From Paenibacillus_AA sp045062745 (GTDB lineage Bacteria > Bacillota > Bacilli > Paenibacillales > NBRC-103111): a DNA stretch of 64,000 bases. Where the stretch lies: the NCBI RefSeq assembly GCF_045062745.1, contig NZ_JBJGED010000031.1, forward strand, positions 30,128 through 94,127. The letters are read 5' to 3'. Positions 23,904-33,117 of this stretch are shown here, piece by piece (the stretch's first letter is position 1; every line of letters begins with the position of its first letter). The notes under the pieces are model-generated. The model did not search any database, had not been told where the DNA came from, and saw nothing but the letters and a program-made list of their open reading frames with translations. Made by a program: the position numbers and the translations under genes.

Positions 23904-25151
23904 ATGAGCATTCAAAAGCCGAAAGGAACGCAGGATTTGCTGCCGGGTGTCGTAGAGAAGTGGCAGTACATCGAGGAGAAGGCCAGGGACATTTGCGCCC
24001 GGTTCAATTACAAGGAAATTCGTTCGCCGATCTTCGAGCATACCGAGCTGTTCCAGCGGGGTGTGGGGGAGACGACGGACATCGTCGAGAAGGAAATGTA
24101 CACGTTCCAGGACAAAGGCGACCGCAGCATGTCGCTTCGCCCGGAAGGGACCGCCGGCGTCGTTCGCGCCTATGTGGAGAACAAGCTGTACGGGGAGCCG
24201 GACATCGCCAAGCTGTACTACATCGGTCCGATGTTCCGCTACGAACAGCCGCAAGCGGGCCGCTACCGGCAATTCCACCAGTTCGGCATCGAAGCGCTCG
24301 GTTCCACGGACCCGAGTCTGGATGCGGAAGTGATCGCGATGGGCTACTTGTTCTACAAGGAGCTGGGGCTGAAGGGCGTGCGGGTCGAGATCAACTCGGT
24401 CGGAAACCCCGCAGTCCGAGCCGTTTACCGGGAGAAGCTCCAGGAGTTTTTCGCGCCGGTAAAGGACCAGCTGTGCAAGGACTGTCAGTCGCGGTATGAC
24501 CGCAATCCGATGCGCATTCTCGACTGCAAGAAGGATCAGCACTTCGGGGTCGGTGCTCCGTCCATTCTCGATTACTTGGACGAAGAGTGCAGCGTCCACT
24601 TCGGGAAGGTGCAGCAGCATCTAACCGCGATGGGCATCGTGTATGAGATCAATCCTCGCATGGTCCGGGGGCTGGACTACTATACGCATACGGCGTTCGA
24701 GTACAAATGTGCCGGGATCGGCGCCATCGATACGATCAGCGGAGGCGGTCGCTACAATGGGCTCGTAGCCCAGATCGGCGGAGACGATCAGCCGGGCGTT
24801 GGCTTCGGGCTGGGGCTGGAGAGGGTGTTGCTCGTGCTGGAGGCGCAGGGCGTGGAGATCCCGGCTGGACGACCGCTGGACGCTTACTTGATCGGCATGG
24901 GCGAGCAGGCGGAGGCTGAGGTCACGAAGCTGCTGTTCCAGCTCCGGTCCTCGGGCTTGACGGCGGAGAAGGATTACCAGAGCCGCAAGATGAAAGGTCA
25001 GATGAAATCGGCCGACCGGATGAAGGCGCGTTATGTGGCGATCTTGGGAGACGATGAGCTGGCGAAGGGCGTAATCTCGCTCAAGAATATGGCGAATGGC
25101 GAGCAGGAAGAAGTGGAATTAGGCCGGTTGGCCGACGTATTGAAGCGTTAA
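23904..25151 (+). CDS. hisS: Histidyl-tRNA synthetase
   Basis: 415 residues, class II synthetase. Motif blocks: KGTQDLLPG at the start, FEHTELFQRGVGETTDIVEKE, RPEGTAGVVRAYVE (motif 2 loop), the HisA sequence GLDYYTHTAFEY and motif 3 GVGFGLGLERV, then the C-terminal anticodon-binding domain. It charges tRNA-His in the cytosol. The ATG at 23904 follows GGAGGTGG directly after the T-box terminator; the longer upstream frame runs through the leader and is not real. aspS follows 25 bases later in the same operon. Confidence 0.97.
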   Translation: MSIQKPKGTQDLLPGVVEKWQYIEEKARDICARFNYKEIRSPIFEHTELFQRGVGETTDIVEKEMYTFQDKGDRSMSLRPEGTAGVVRAYVENKLYGEPDIAKLYYIGPMFRYEQPQAGRYRQFHQFGIEALGSTDPSLDAEVIAMGYLFYKELGLKGVRVEINSVGNPAVRAVYREKLQEFFAPVKDQLCKDCQSRYDRNPMRILDCKKDQHFGVGAPSILDYLDEECSVHFGKVQQHLTAMGIVYEINPRMVRGLDYYTHTAFEYKCAGIGAIDTISGGGRYNGLVAQIGGDDQPGVGFGLGLERVLLVLEAQGVEIPAGRPLDAYLIGMGEQAEAEVTKLLFQLRSSGLTAEKDYQSRKMKGQMKSADRMKARYVAILGDDELAKGVISLKNMANGEQEEVELGRLADVLKR

Positions 25152-25176
25152 CTTACATTTTAGGAGGAACCTTAGT

Positions 25177-26955
25177 ATGCTTCTCAAAACCCATCATTGC
25201 GGAAAATTAGACAAATCCCATATCGGTCAAACCGTGACCCTGAACGGTTGGGTGCAGGTGCGTCGCGACTTGGGCGGCGTCCTGTTCATCGACCTGCGTG
25301 ACCGCAGCGGTATCGTGCAAATCGTGTTCAACCCGGACTTCTCGGGTGAAGCCTTGAAAATCGCCGACCGGGCGCGTACGGAATATGTGCTTGGCGTGAA
25401 AGGCCAAGTGGTGGAGCGGGACAAGGAAACGGTCAACCCGAATCTGGAAACGGGCGAAATCGAAGTTCGCGTGACCGAAATTGAGATATTGAATGCGGCG
25501 AAGACGCCTCCGTTCTTCATCGAAGACGGTATCGAAATCGACGAGCAGCTCCGGTTGAAATATCGGTACCTGGATTTGCGCCGTCCGGAAATGCAACGAA
25601 CGCTGCAGCTCCGCTCCAAGGCAGCCAAAGTGTTCCGCGACTTCCTCGACGAGAACGGCTTCCTCGACATCGAGACGCCGATTCTGACCAAGAGCACGCC
25701 GGAAGGCGCGCGCGACTATCTCGTGCCTAGCCGGGTGCATCCGGGCGAGTTCTTCGCCCTGCCGCAATCGCCGCAAATCTACAAGCAGCTGCTCATGGTG
25801 AGCGGCCTGGAGCGCTACTACCAGATCGCCCGCTGCTTCCGCGACGAGGACCTGCGTGCCGACCGTCAGCCGGAATTCACCCAAGTCGACATCGAGACGT
25901 CGTTCCTGACGCGCGACCAATTGCTCGACCTGATGGAACAGCTCGTCGTCCGTCTGTTCAAGGAAACGATCGGCGTCGACGTGCCTCGTCCGTTCCAACG
26001 GCTCAGCTATGCGGATGCGATGGGCAAATACGGCTCCGACAAGCCGGACCTCCGCTTCGGGCTGGAGCTGCAGGATGTCTCGGACATCGTGGCCGAGTCC
26101 GGGGTGCAAGTGTTCGCGAACGTCATCAAAAAGGGCGGCCAAGTGAAGGCGTTGAACGCCAAAGGCTGCGGCACTTGGAGCCGCAAGGAGATCGATGACC
26201 TGGGTCCGTTCGCGGCCCGTTACGGCGCCAAAGGCTTGGCGTGGATCCAAGTGAAGGACGGCGAATTCAAGGGGCCGATCGTGAAGTTCTTCAGCGAGTC
26301 GGAGATCGAAGCGATCAAGACCCGTCTCGGCGCCGAGGAAGGCGACCTGCTGTTGTTCTCGGCGGACACGAAGAAAATCGTCGCCGATGTGCTGGGCAAC
26401 CTGCGTCTGAAGATCGGACGCGACCTGGGGCTCATCAATGAGAAGGAATTCAAGTTCGCGTGGGTTATCGACTTCCCGCTGCTCAGCTACGACGAAGAGT
26501 CGAAGCGCTACGTGGCGGAGCACCACCCGTTCACCCGTCCGCACGACGACGACGTCCACTTCTTCGACTCCGACCCGGGCCAAATCCGCGCGCAAGCGTA
26601 CGACCTCGTGTTGAACGGCTACGAGGTAGGCGGCGGGTCCATGCGGATCTTCCGTCGGGAAATGCAAGAAAAGATGTTCGCGGCGCTGGGCTTCTCCAAG
26701 GAAGACGCGCAAGAGAAGTTCGGCTTCCTGCTCGATGCGTTCGAGTACGGCACGCCTCCGCACGGCGGCTTCGCGTACGGCTTCGACCGCCTCGTCATGC
26801 TGATGTCCGGCCGGACCAACCTGCGCGAGACAATTGCATTCCCTAAGACGCAGAGCGCGTCCGACCTGCTCATGAACGCGCCTTCCGAAGTGGAAGCGAA
26901 GCAGCTCGAAGACTTGTCGATCCGGCTGGCGCTCAAGCAGCCTGCGGCGAAGTAA
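25177..26955 (+). CDS. aspS: Aspartyl-tRNA synthetase
   Basis: 592 residues, the normal length of the bacterial type. N-terminal OB-fold anticodon domain (LNGWVQVRRDLGGVLFIDLRD), class IIb motifs including DFLDENGFLDIETP, QSPQIYKQLLMVSGLERYYQIARCFRDEDLRADRQPEFTQ in pieces, the bacterial GAD insertion in the middle, and motif 3 GFAYGFDRLVML. It charges tRNA-Asp. Start after TAGGAGGAA, in the T-box-controlled hisS-aspS operon as in B. subtilis. Confidence 0.97.
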   Translation: MLLKTHHCGKLDKSHIGQTVTLNGWVQVRRDLGGVLFIDLRDRSGIVQIVFNPDFSGEALKIADRARTEYVLGVKGQVVERDKETVNPNLETGEIEVRVTEIEILNAAKTPPFFIEDGIEIDEQLRLKYRYLDLRRPEMQRTLQLRSKAAKVFRDFLDENGFLDIETPILTKSTPEGARDYLVPSRVHPGEFFALPQSPQIYKQLLMVSGLERYYQIARCFRDEDLRADRQPEFTQVDIETSFLTRDQLLDLMEQLVVRLFKETIGVDVPRPFQRLSYADAMGKYGSDKPDLRFGLELQDVSDIVAESGVQVFANVIKKGGQVKALNAKGCGTWSRKEIDDLGPFAARYGAKGLAWIQVKDGEFKGPIVKFFSESEIEAIKTRLGAEEGDLLLFSADTKKIVADVLGNLRLKIGRDLGLINEKEFKFAWVIDFPLLSYDEESKRYVAEHHPFTRPHDDDVHFFDSDPGQIRAQAYDLVLNGYEVGGGSMRIFRREMQEKMFAALGFSKEDAQEKFGFLLDAFEYGTPPHGGFAYGFDRLVMLMSGRTNLRETIAFPKTQSASDLLMNAPSEVEAKQLEDLSIRLALKQPAAK

Positions 26956-26967
26956 GTGGGAGGCCGT

Positions 26968-27753
26968 ATGCTGCATCAATTCTCAAGGACGGAACTCGCC
27001 ATCGGCCCGGAAGGGCTCGACGTGATGCGCGGCAGCACCGTGGCGGTGCTCGGAATCGGCGGCGTCGGCTCGATCGCGGCCGAGGCGCTCGCCCGCACCG
27101 GCGTGGGCCGCATCATTCTGGTGGACAAGGATGTCGTGGACATTACGAACATCAACCGGCAGATTCATGCGCTCACGACGACGGTCGGCCAGCCGAAGGC
27201 GGAGCTCATGCGCGACCGGATCAAGCTGATCAATCCCGAGTGCGACGCCATCGCACTGCGGATGTTTTACACCGAGGAGACGTACGAGCAGTTTTTCAGC
27301 TATCCGCTGGACTATGTGCTCGACGCCTCGGATACGATCTCGTATAAAATCCACCTGATTCAGCAGTGTCTGGAGCGGAAAATTCCGATTATCTCCAGTA
27401 TGGGTGCGGCCAACAAAATGGACCCGACCAAATTCCAGGTGGCGGATATTTCGCAAACGTCGATGGACCCGATCGCCCGGGTCGTCCGGCAGCGGCTGCG
27501 CAAGGCGGGGATCAAAAAAGGCGTAAAGGTCGTCTACTCGATGGAGGAGCCGATGAAGCCGCGCGAGGACGTAACCCAGCGGATCGTCCCGGAGAACGCC
27601 CCGGAGATCCGCAAGGCCCAGCAGCCGCCGGCGAGCAACGCGTTCGTGCCGCCAGTAGCCGGCTTGATCATGGTCAGCGTCGCCGTTCGCGATTTGTTGG
27701 ACAAGGCGGCGAAGTCGGACAAGTCGGGTAATTCGGGCAATTCGGAAGTATAA
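26968..27753 (+). CDS. tcdA: tRNA threonylcarbamoyladenosine dehydratase (TcdA, ThiF/E1-like)
   Basis: 261 residues. E1-like ATP-binding core: VAVLGIGGVGSIAAEALARTGVG near 25-47, then LVDKDVVDITNINRQ with the conserved NRQ, and DASDTISYKIHL. This family makes cyclic t6A at position 37 of ANN-decoding tRNAs using ATP. ATG at 26968 follows GTGGGAGG; the in-frame GTG at 26956 lies inside it. It begins 12 bases after aspS, so it is in the operon, the same order as B. subtilis aspS-yrvM. The C-terminal tail is rich in Lys, Ser, Gly and Asn and looks disordered. Confidence 0.92.
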   Translation: MLHQFSRTELAIGPEGLDVMRGSTVAVLGIGGVGSIAAEALARTGVGRIILVDKDVVDITNINRQIHALTTTVGQPKAELMRDRIKLINPECDAIALRMFYTEETYEQFFSYPLDYVLDASDTISYKIHLIQQCLERKIPIISSMGAANKMDPTKFQVADISQTSMDPIARVVRQRLRKAGIKKGVKVVYSMEEPMKPREDVTQRIVPENAPEIRKAQQPPASNAFVPPVAGLIMVSVAVRDLLDKAAKSDKSGNSGNSEV

Positions 27754-27760
27754 AAAGAAG

Positions 27761-27802
27761 CACGAGAGAGAGAGCTGTCACCTGCAGGTGGCGGCTCTCG
27801 TG
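27761..27802. terminator. Long hairpin between tcdA and rarA
   Basis: CACGAGAG...CTCTCGTG with inner GTCACC / GGTGGC makes a long stem around a TGCA loop. There is no T run, so termination is uncertain; it may protect or end the hisS-aspS-tcdA transcript. Confidence 0.5.
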
Positions 27803-27834
27803 TCTATCTCAGGCATGAGGTGATCATTTTGAAT

Positions 27835-29151
27835 ATGGATTTATTTTCCAATCACGAAGCCGAGTCTTCAACCGGCAAGCTGCTTGCGGACCGGATGCGC
27901 CCTCGGACGCTCGACGAATATCTCGGGCAGGAGGCGATTGTCGGTCCGGGCAAGCTGCTACGGCGGGCGATCGAGGCCGATCAGGTGTCGTCGATCCTGC
28001 TGTATGGGCCCCCGGGGACGGGGAAGACGACGCTCGCACATATTATTTTACATCACACGAAGGGCGATTTCGTGCGGTTGAATGCGGTGGACGCTTCGGT
28101 GAAGGATGTGCGCGACGTCATCGAGCAGGCGAAGCAGACGAAGGCGATGTACGGGCGCAAGACGATTCTGTTCCTGGACGAGGTGCACCGCTTCAACAGC
28201 TCGCGCCAGGATGCTTTGCTGCCCGCGGTGGAGCAGGGCATCATCGTCTTCATCGGCGCGACGACCGAGAACCCGTTCCACTATGTGAACGGGGCGTTAT
28301 TGTCGCGCTCCACGCTGTTTCAGCTGCAGCCGCTGACGCACGAGCACGCGCTCGCCGCCATGCGGCGGGCGCTCGGGGACCGCGAACGCGGCCTCGGCTT
28401 CCTGCCGCTCGAGGCGGAGCCCGAGGCGCTCGCCCACATCGCGCGGATGGCGGGCGGCGACATCCGCCGGGCGCTGAACGCGCTCGAGCTCGCTGCGCTG
28501 ACGACGGCCCCCGATGCGGACGGGACGATCCGCATCACGCTCGAGGTCGCCGAAGAGTCGATTCGGCGGCCTACGGTGAAGGCGGACGAGTCGACGCAGT
28601 ACGACGTCTTGTCCGCCTTTCACAAGAGCGTGCGCGGCTCGAGCGACGCCGCGCTGTACTGGTTCCTCCATGCCGTCGAGCACCTCGGCATGGATCCGAT
28701 GGTGTTCTTGCGCCGCCTCATCGTCGCGTGCAGCGAAGACATCGGCCTCGCGAATCCGCAGGCGATGGTGCAGGCGGTGACCGCGATGGACGCCTACCAC
28801 AAGATCGGCTGGCCGGAGGCGAAGTACAACATCGCCCAGGCCATCTTATTCGCGGTGGAGAGCCCGAAGTCGAATTCTGTCGCGGTCACCATTTCCCGGG
28901 TAATGGAATCGTTCGAACGGTCGAAATCTGTCGAAGTGCCGCTCCATCTGCGCGACGCCCATTACAAAGGCGCCGTCAAGCTGGGCCACGTCGGATACAA
29001 GTACCCGCACGATTATCCGGGCCATTATGTCGAGCAGCAATATTTGCCCGACCCGGTGCGGCATGAGCGTTTTTTCGAGGCGAACGGGCAAGGAATGGAA
29101 GAGAAGATGCGGCAAAATCAACAGCTGCGTCGAAGAGATAAAAAGGAATAA
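27835..29151 (+). CDS. rarA: Replication-associated recombination protein RarA (MgsA, AAA+ ATPase)
   Basis: 438 residues. AAA+ clamp-loader-like: RMRPRTLDEYLGQEAIVG, Walker A LLYGPPGTGKTTLA near 57-70, Walker B LFLDEVHRF, sensor ATTENPF and the C-terminal tetramerisation block with SEDIGLANPQA and KYPHDYPGH. It works at stalled replication forks. Start choice: the ATG at 27835 lies 10 bases after GAGGTGA; a GTG at 27820 overlaps the ribosome site and a TTG at 27829 is too close. Synteny with B. subtilis (tcdA-rarA-cymR) is kept on the left only: about 9 kb separates it from cymR here. Confidence 0.95.
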   Translation: MDLFSNHEAESSTGKLLADRMRPRTLDEYLGQEAIVGPGKLLRRAIEADQVSSILLYGPPGTGKTTLAHIILHHTKGDFVRLNAVDASVKDVRDVIEQAKQTKAMYGRKTILFLDEVHRFNSSRQDALLPAVEQGIIVFIGATTENPFHYVNGALLSRSTLFQLQPLTHEHALAAMRRALGDRERGLGFLPLEAEPEALAHIARMAGGDIRRALNALELAALTTAPDADGTIRITLEVAEESIRRPTVKADESTQYDVLSAFHKSVRGSSDAALYWFLHAVEHLGMDPMVFLRRLIVACSEDIGLANPQAMVQAVTAMDAYHKIGWPEAKYNIAQAILFAVESPKSNSVAVTISRVMESFERSKSVEVPLHLRDAHYKGAVKLGHVGYKYPHDYPGHYVEQQYLPDPVRHERFFEANGQGMEEKMRQNQQLRRRDKKE

Positions 29152-29474
29152 TATGGGAATTCTCTGTTAGGTCATTTACCAAATCTTCACTTGCGGGTAA
29201 CATTCGGATAATAATCGGGCGGTAAGATGAATATCGAGCGTATGAACAACCAGACCAGACGACATCATTCCGAGTAAGCACCAACGGCTCGCTGTAGGAC
29301 GAGCCTCCCAACATGAATAATGATCTATTTTTGGGTGGAGACCATGAGAAAACCCGAAAGTAAAGGATCGATGTTTCCGGTCGGAGACGTCCTCTTGTTG
29401 CTTCGGTTTTTCCGGGTCTCTTTTTGCTGTCCGAAAATATCGTCTGCTCAAAAAAAGAAAGGGGGGACTAAGGG
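29152..29474 (+). promoter_or_regulatory. 323-base intergenic region with structured leader and terminator-like hairpin
   Basis: No gene is supported. It contains a small hairpin GGCTCG / CGAGCC near 29286-29306 and a long imperfect stem from about 29337 (GAGACCATGAGAAAACC) to its partner near 29412 (GGTTTTTCCGGGTCTC), followed by TTTTTG. This could be the attenuator of the ABC operon or the terminator of a small RNA. A weak TTCACT / TAATAAT pair near 29185-29213 is the only promoter-like sequence. Confidence 0.4.
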
Positions 29475-30434
29475 ATGGCACATGCACATGCCCGTACAAG
29501 AATGGCGCCTGCGGCCAAAACCAAACGCTTCGCTCGAGCGGTCAGGGCCATTCGGAGGCATTGGCAGCTGTACTTGCTCATCGCGCCGGTGCTGCTCTAC
29601 TTCATCGTGTTTCATTACATGCCCATGTACGGGGTGCAGATCGCTTTCAAAAACTTTATCGCAACGAAAGGCATATGGGGGAGTCCCTGGGTCGGGCTTA
29701 AGCATTTCAACCGTTTCTTCGACAGCATCTTCTTCTGGCGGCTCATCAAGAACACGATCGGCATCAGCCTATACGAGCTGGCCGTAGGGTTCCCGATCCC
29801 GATTGTGCTGGCGCTCATGATCAACGAGGTGCGGAATGCGAGGTACAAAAAGTTCATTCAGACGGTTACATACGCCCCGCACTTCCTGTCTACGGTCGTA
29901 CTCGTCGGGATCGTCTTCATGTTCCTGTCTCCATCAAGCGGCATCGTCAATACGATCATCCGGGCCTTCGGCGGTGAACCGATCTTCTTCATGACGGAGC
30001 CGGCTTGGTTCAAGACGATCTACGTCTTCTCCGGCGTGTGGCAGCAGATGGGCTGGAGCTCGATCATCTATCTGGCCGCGCTGGCGGGCATCGACCCCGG
30101 TTTGCATGAGGCGGCCAAAGTCGACGGGGCTACCCGGCTGCAGCGTATGTGGCATATTAATGTGCCTGGGCTCCTGCCGACCATCGTCATCCTGCTGATC
30201 CTGAACATCGGCAGCCTCATGGGTGTCGGGTATGAGAAAGTGTACTTGATGCAAAATTCGTTGAACGACGAAAGTTCGGATGTGATCTCCACCTACGTCT
30301 ATCGGAGCGGATTGCTGGGCTCACAGATCAGCTTCGCTTCCGCGGTCGGGCTGTTCAATTCGGTCGTCAATTTTACTCTGCTGCTCAGTGTCAACCGAAT
30401 CGCGAGAGCGGTGAATCAATCCAGCTTGTGGTAG
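29475..30434 (+). CDS. Polysaccharide/oligosaccharide ABC permease, LplB type
   Basis: 319 residues, six membrane helices. An Arg/Lys-rich cytosolic N-terminus is followed by YLLIAPVLLYFIVFHYMPMYGVQIAFKNF, a hallmark of LplB-like permeases. The EAA loop that docks the ATPase is EAAKVDGATRLQRMWHINVP near residue 212. Ribosome site AAAGGGGGG. First gene of a permease-permease-binding protein operon; as usual for this type, no ATPase gene is included, and a shared MsmX-like ATPase from elsewhere is expected (family knowledge). Confidence 0.92.
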   Translation: MAHAHARTRMAPAAKTKRFARAVRAIRRHWQLYLLIAPVLLYFIVFHYMPMYGVQIAFKNFIATKGIWGSPWVGLKHFNRFFDSIFFWRLIKNTIGISLYELAVGFPIPIVLALMINEVRNARYKKFIQTVTYAPHFLSTVVLVGIVFMFLSPSSGIVNTIIRAFGGEPIFFMTEPAWFKTIYVFSGVWQQMGWSSIIYLAALAGIDPGLHEAAKVDGATRLQRMWHINVPGLLPTIVILLILNIGSLMGVGYEKVYLMQNSLNDESSDVISTYVYRSGLLGSQISFASAVGLFNSVVNFTLLLSVNRIARAVNQSSLW

Positions 30435-30452
30435 GGAAGGAGGAGTTGGAAG

Positions 30453-31337
30453 ATGGAAATCCGAAGCACGGGGGATAAAGTGTTCGACGCAATCATCAAC
30501 GCGATGCTGGCGGCTGTCGTCATTGTCGTCCTGTATCCCTTAGTCTTCGTGCTGAGCGCTTCGATCAGCGACCCGGCCTCGGTGTTGAACGGCGAGATGT
30601 GGTTATGGCCCAAACAAATTAGTGCGGTAGGGTATCAAAAAGTATTCGAAAACAAGGACCTGCTGAACAGCTATCTGAACACGATTGTGTATACGGTAGT
30701 CGGCACGGCGATCAACCTCGCGATGACCGTCATGGCGGCCTTCCCTTTGTCGCAAAAAAGCTTTTATGGCCGCAACCTGTTCATGGCCATCATGGTGTTT
30801 ACGATGTTTTTCAGCGGCGGTCTCATCCCCACTTACATGCTGGTCAAGCAGCTCGGCATGCTCGATACGATGTGGGCGCTCATCATCCCGGGAGCCGTGT
30901 CGGTGTGGAATATCGTCATCATGCGGACGTTTTTCCAATCGAGCATCCCTGGTGAGATCCAGGAAGCCGCCGCCATCGACGGCTGCTCCGATTGGAGAAC
31001 GCTGTGGCAAATCGTACTGCCGTTGTCGCTGCCGATTCTGGCGGTCATGGTACTGTTCTATGCGGTAGGCCATTGGAACGCCTATTTCAGTGCGCTGATC
31101 TACTTGTCCGATCGGGAGCATTACCCGCTGCAGCTGATCTTGCGTGAGATTCTGATCAAAGGCGAGATGGAAGGCATGGTGAACGTGGGGGATGCCTCGC
31201 ATGCCAAAACTCTGATGGATCAAGAGGCGGTCAAATACGCCGTGGTGGTTGTGGCCAATTTGCCGATTTTGCTGCTGTACCCGTTCCTGCAAAAGTATTT
31301 TGTCAAAGGCATTATGATCGGGGCTCTGAAAGGCTAA
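30453..31337 (+). CDS. Oligosaccharide ABC permease, LplC type
   Basis: 294 residues, six membrane helices. LplC/YtcP-like sequence: YPLVFVLSASISDP near the start, FSGGLIPTYMLVKQLGMLDTMWALI in the middle (in two pieces), and an EAA loop EIQEAAAIDGCSDWRTLWQIV near residue 170. The C-terminus KGIMIGALKG is typical. It lies 18 bases after the LplB-type gene behind AAGGAGG and pairs with it to form the membrane channel of a complex-sugar importer. Confidence 0.93.
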   Translation: MEIRSTGDKVFDAIINAMLAAVVIVVLYPLVFVLSASISDPASVLNGEMWLWPKQISAVGYQKVFENKDLLNSYLNTIVYTVVGTAINLAMTVMAAFPLSQKSFYGRNLFMAIMVFTMFFSGGLIPTYMLVKQLGMLDTMWALIIPGAVSVWNIVIMRTFFQSSIPGEIQEAAAIDGCSDWRTLWQIVLPLSLPILAVMVLFYAVGHWNAYFSALIYLSDREHYPLQLILREILIKGEMEGMVNVGDASHAKTLMDQEAVKYAVVVVANLPILLLYPFLQKYFVKGIMIGALKG

Positions 31338-31366
31338 AGAGATTACACTCATGGGAGGAAAGAGAA

Positions 31367-33007
31367 ATGAACTGGAAGAAATGGACTGCGATTACGATGA
31401 CCTCGGTCATGGCTGTCAGCTTGGCAGCCGGCTGCAGCAAGACGGAGGAAGGCAAGGGGACCGGGGAAAAGGGGCAAGGAAACGGCGCGAAGACGGAATC
31501 GAATGTGAATGCCGCCGGATTGCCCATCGTGAAGCAGCCGATCGAGCTGACGTTCTTCACCGGCCTGGCCGATACGAACGGCAGCAACCCGTTTGAGGAA
31601 CGGCTCGTCTGGAGCGAATATGCGAAAATGACGAACGTGAAAGTGAATTTTCAAACCGTCCCGTTCACCAGCCTGACGGAAAAACGTAACTTGGCGCTCG
31701 CCAACGGAGATTATCCCGATGCGTTTTATTCGGCTCGCGTACCGGCGGCCGACCTGATGAAATACGGCGGCCAGGGCGTGTTCGTCAAGCTGAACGATTA
31801 CATCAACCAATACGCCCCCAATTTGAAAAAGCTGATGGACAAATATCCCGATTTGCGCAAAGCTCTGACCATGCCGGACGGCAATATTTATTCGTTCCCT
31901 TCGTTCTACAGCCCGGAATTCCTGCCGATGCTGATCGGAACCCCGCTCTGGGTCAAGCAGGACTGGCTCGCCAGGCTGAATATGAAAGAGCCGCAAACGA
32001 CGGAGGAGCTGTACGCCTATTTGAAAGCCGTCAAGGCGAACGATCTGAACGGAAACGGTCAGGCCGACGAGATCCCGTACAGCGGAACCGGCATCGGGCC
32101 GCTGATCGATCAAATCAAAGGCGCCTGGGGCATCGGCACCCGCGGTCTCGGGCACAAATTCGTCGACATCGATCCGAAAACGAACGAGCTTCGCTTTTTC
32201 CGCCTGACCAATAACAACAAGGAATTGCTGCAATACGTGAACAAGCTGTACACGGAAGGCTTGATCGATAAAGACGTGTTTACCCAGAACGGCAATGCGC
32301 TTTATGCTAAGGGCGCGAAAAACGTACTGGGCGCTACGATCAATCCGAACCCGAAGACGCAGTTCAACGGAGAAGGCTACTTCGGCCTCGGCGCCCTGAA
32401 AGGCCCGAACGGCGATCAGCTGTACACGCACATCAAGGTGCCGATGGTATGGCCGGGTGCGTTCGTCCTCACCAACAAGAATAAAAATATCGAAGCGACG
32501 ATCCGCTGGATGGACCACTTCTTTAGCGACGAGGGCGCGCAGTTCTACTTCATGGGCGTGGAAGGGAAGAGCTACACGAAGCAGGCCGACGGCAATCTGG
32601 AATTCGTGGACGAGATTAAGAAAAATCCGAACGGTCTCACGCTGGACCAGGCGCTCCAAAAGTACGTGACCTGGATGGGCGGCAGCTACCCGGGTTATGT
32701 GCAGGCGAAATATTTCAAAGGCTCCGAGACGCTGCCGGAGTCGATGGACGCGGGCAAAAAGGCGCAGCCTTACGCGCTGAAAGAGCTCTGGTACAACTTC
32801 AACTTCACTGAAAGCGAAACGGAGTATATGTCATCGAAGGGTGCGGAAATTCAAAAGTATATCGATGAGATGGAAGCGAAGTTCATCACGGGCGCGACTC
32901 CGTTCAGCGAGTGGGACAAGTATGTGACGACCGTTAAGAACATGGGTGTGGATCAATATATGAAAACGTACAAAGCCGCTTACGACCGTTATAACAGCAG
33001 CAAGTAA
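31367..33007 (+). CDS. Extracellular solute-binding lipoprotein, LplA type
   Basis: 546 residues, the large size of LplA/YtcQ-type binding proteins for oligosaccharides. Signal with lipobox LAAGCSK near residue 24, a Gly/Lys/Thr linker, then NPFEERLVWSEYAKMTNVKV and an EF-hand-like DLNGNGQADEIPY loop near residue 225, a calcium-binding feature common in this group. Final gene of the LplB-LplC-LplA operon (29 bases after LplC, site GGGAGG), ended by a strong terminator. The ligand cannot be told; there are no glycosidase genes in the operon. Confidence 0.92.
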   Translation: MNWKKWTAITMTSVMAVSLAAGCSKTEEGKGTGEKGQGNGAKTESNVNAAGLPIVKQPIELTFFTGLADTNGSNPFEERLVWSEYAKMTNVKVNFQTVPFTSLTEKRNLALANGDYPDAFYSARVPAADLMKYGGQGVFVKLNDYINQYAPNLKKLMDKYPDLRKALTMPDGNIYSFPSFYSPEFLPMLIGTPLWVKQDWLARLNMKEPQTTEELYAYLKAVKANDLNGNGQADEIPYSGTGIGPLIDQIKGAWGIGTRGLGHKFVDIDPKTNELRFFRLTNNNKELLQYVNKLYTEGLIDKDVFTQNGNALYAKGAKNVLGATINPNPKTQFNGEGYFGLGALKGPNGDQLYTHIKVPMVWPGAFVLTNKNKNIEATIRWMDHFFSDEGAQFYFMGVEGKSYTKQADGNLEFVDEIKKNPNGLTLDQALQKYVTWMGGSYPGYVQAKYFKGSETLPESMDAGKKAQPYALKELWYNFNFTESETEYMSSKGAEIQKYIDEMEAKFITGATPFSEWDKYVTTVKNMGVDQYMKTYKAAYDRYNSSK

Positions 33008-33034
33008 ATGCAGTAAAAATGCAGGAAAAGAAGC

Positions 33035-33074
33035 ACCGGCCCGCTTCGCCATTCAGGCGAAGTTGGGCCGGTTT
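33035..33074. terminator. Bidirectional terminator between the ABC operon and lysR-type gene
   Basis: Stem ACCGGCCCGCTTCGCC pairing with GGCGAAG-TT-GGGCCGGT, between convergent genes. Confidence 0.8.
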
Positions 33075-33117
33075 GCGTTAGAGTTTGCATTTCAGCTTGC
33101 GTCGGGCAGCCACCTGC

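Noticed and set aside
25207..26979. 590-codon minus-strand frame opposite aspS
   Set aside because: Same GC-driven shadow; composition is non-protein-like and aspS is full length.
29320..29787. 155-codon frame beginning MRKPESKG before the LplB-type gene
   Set aside because: Its first part lies in the terminator-like stem and the rest overlaps the permease gene in another frame.
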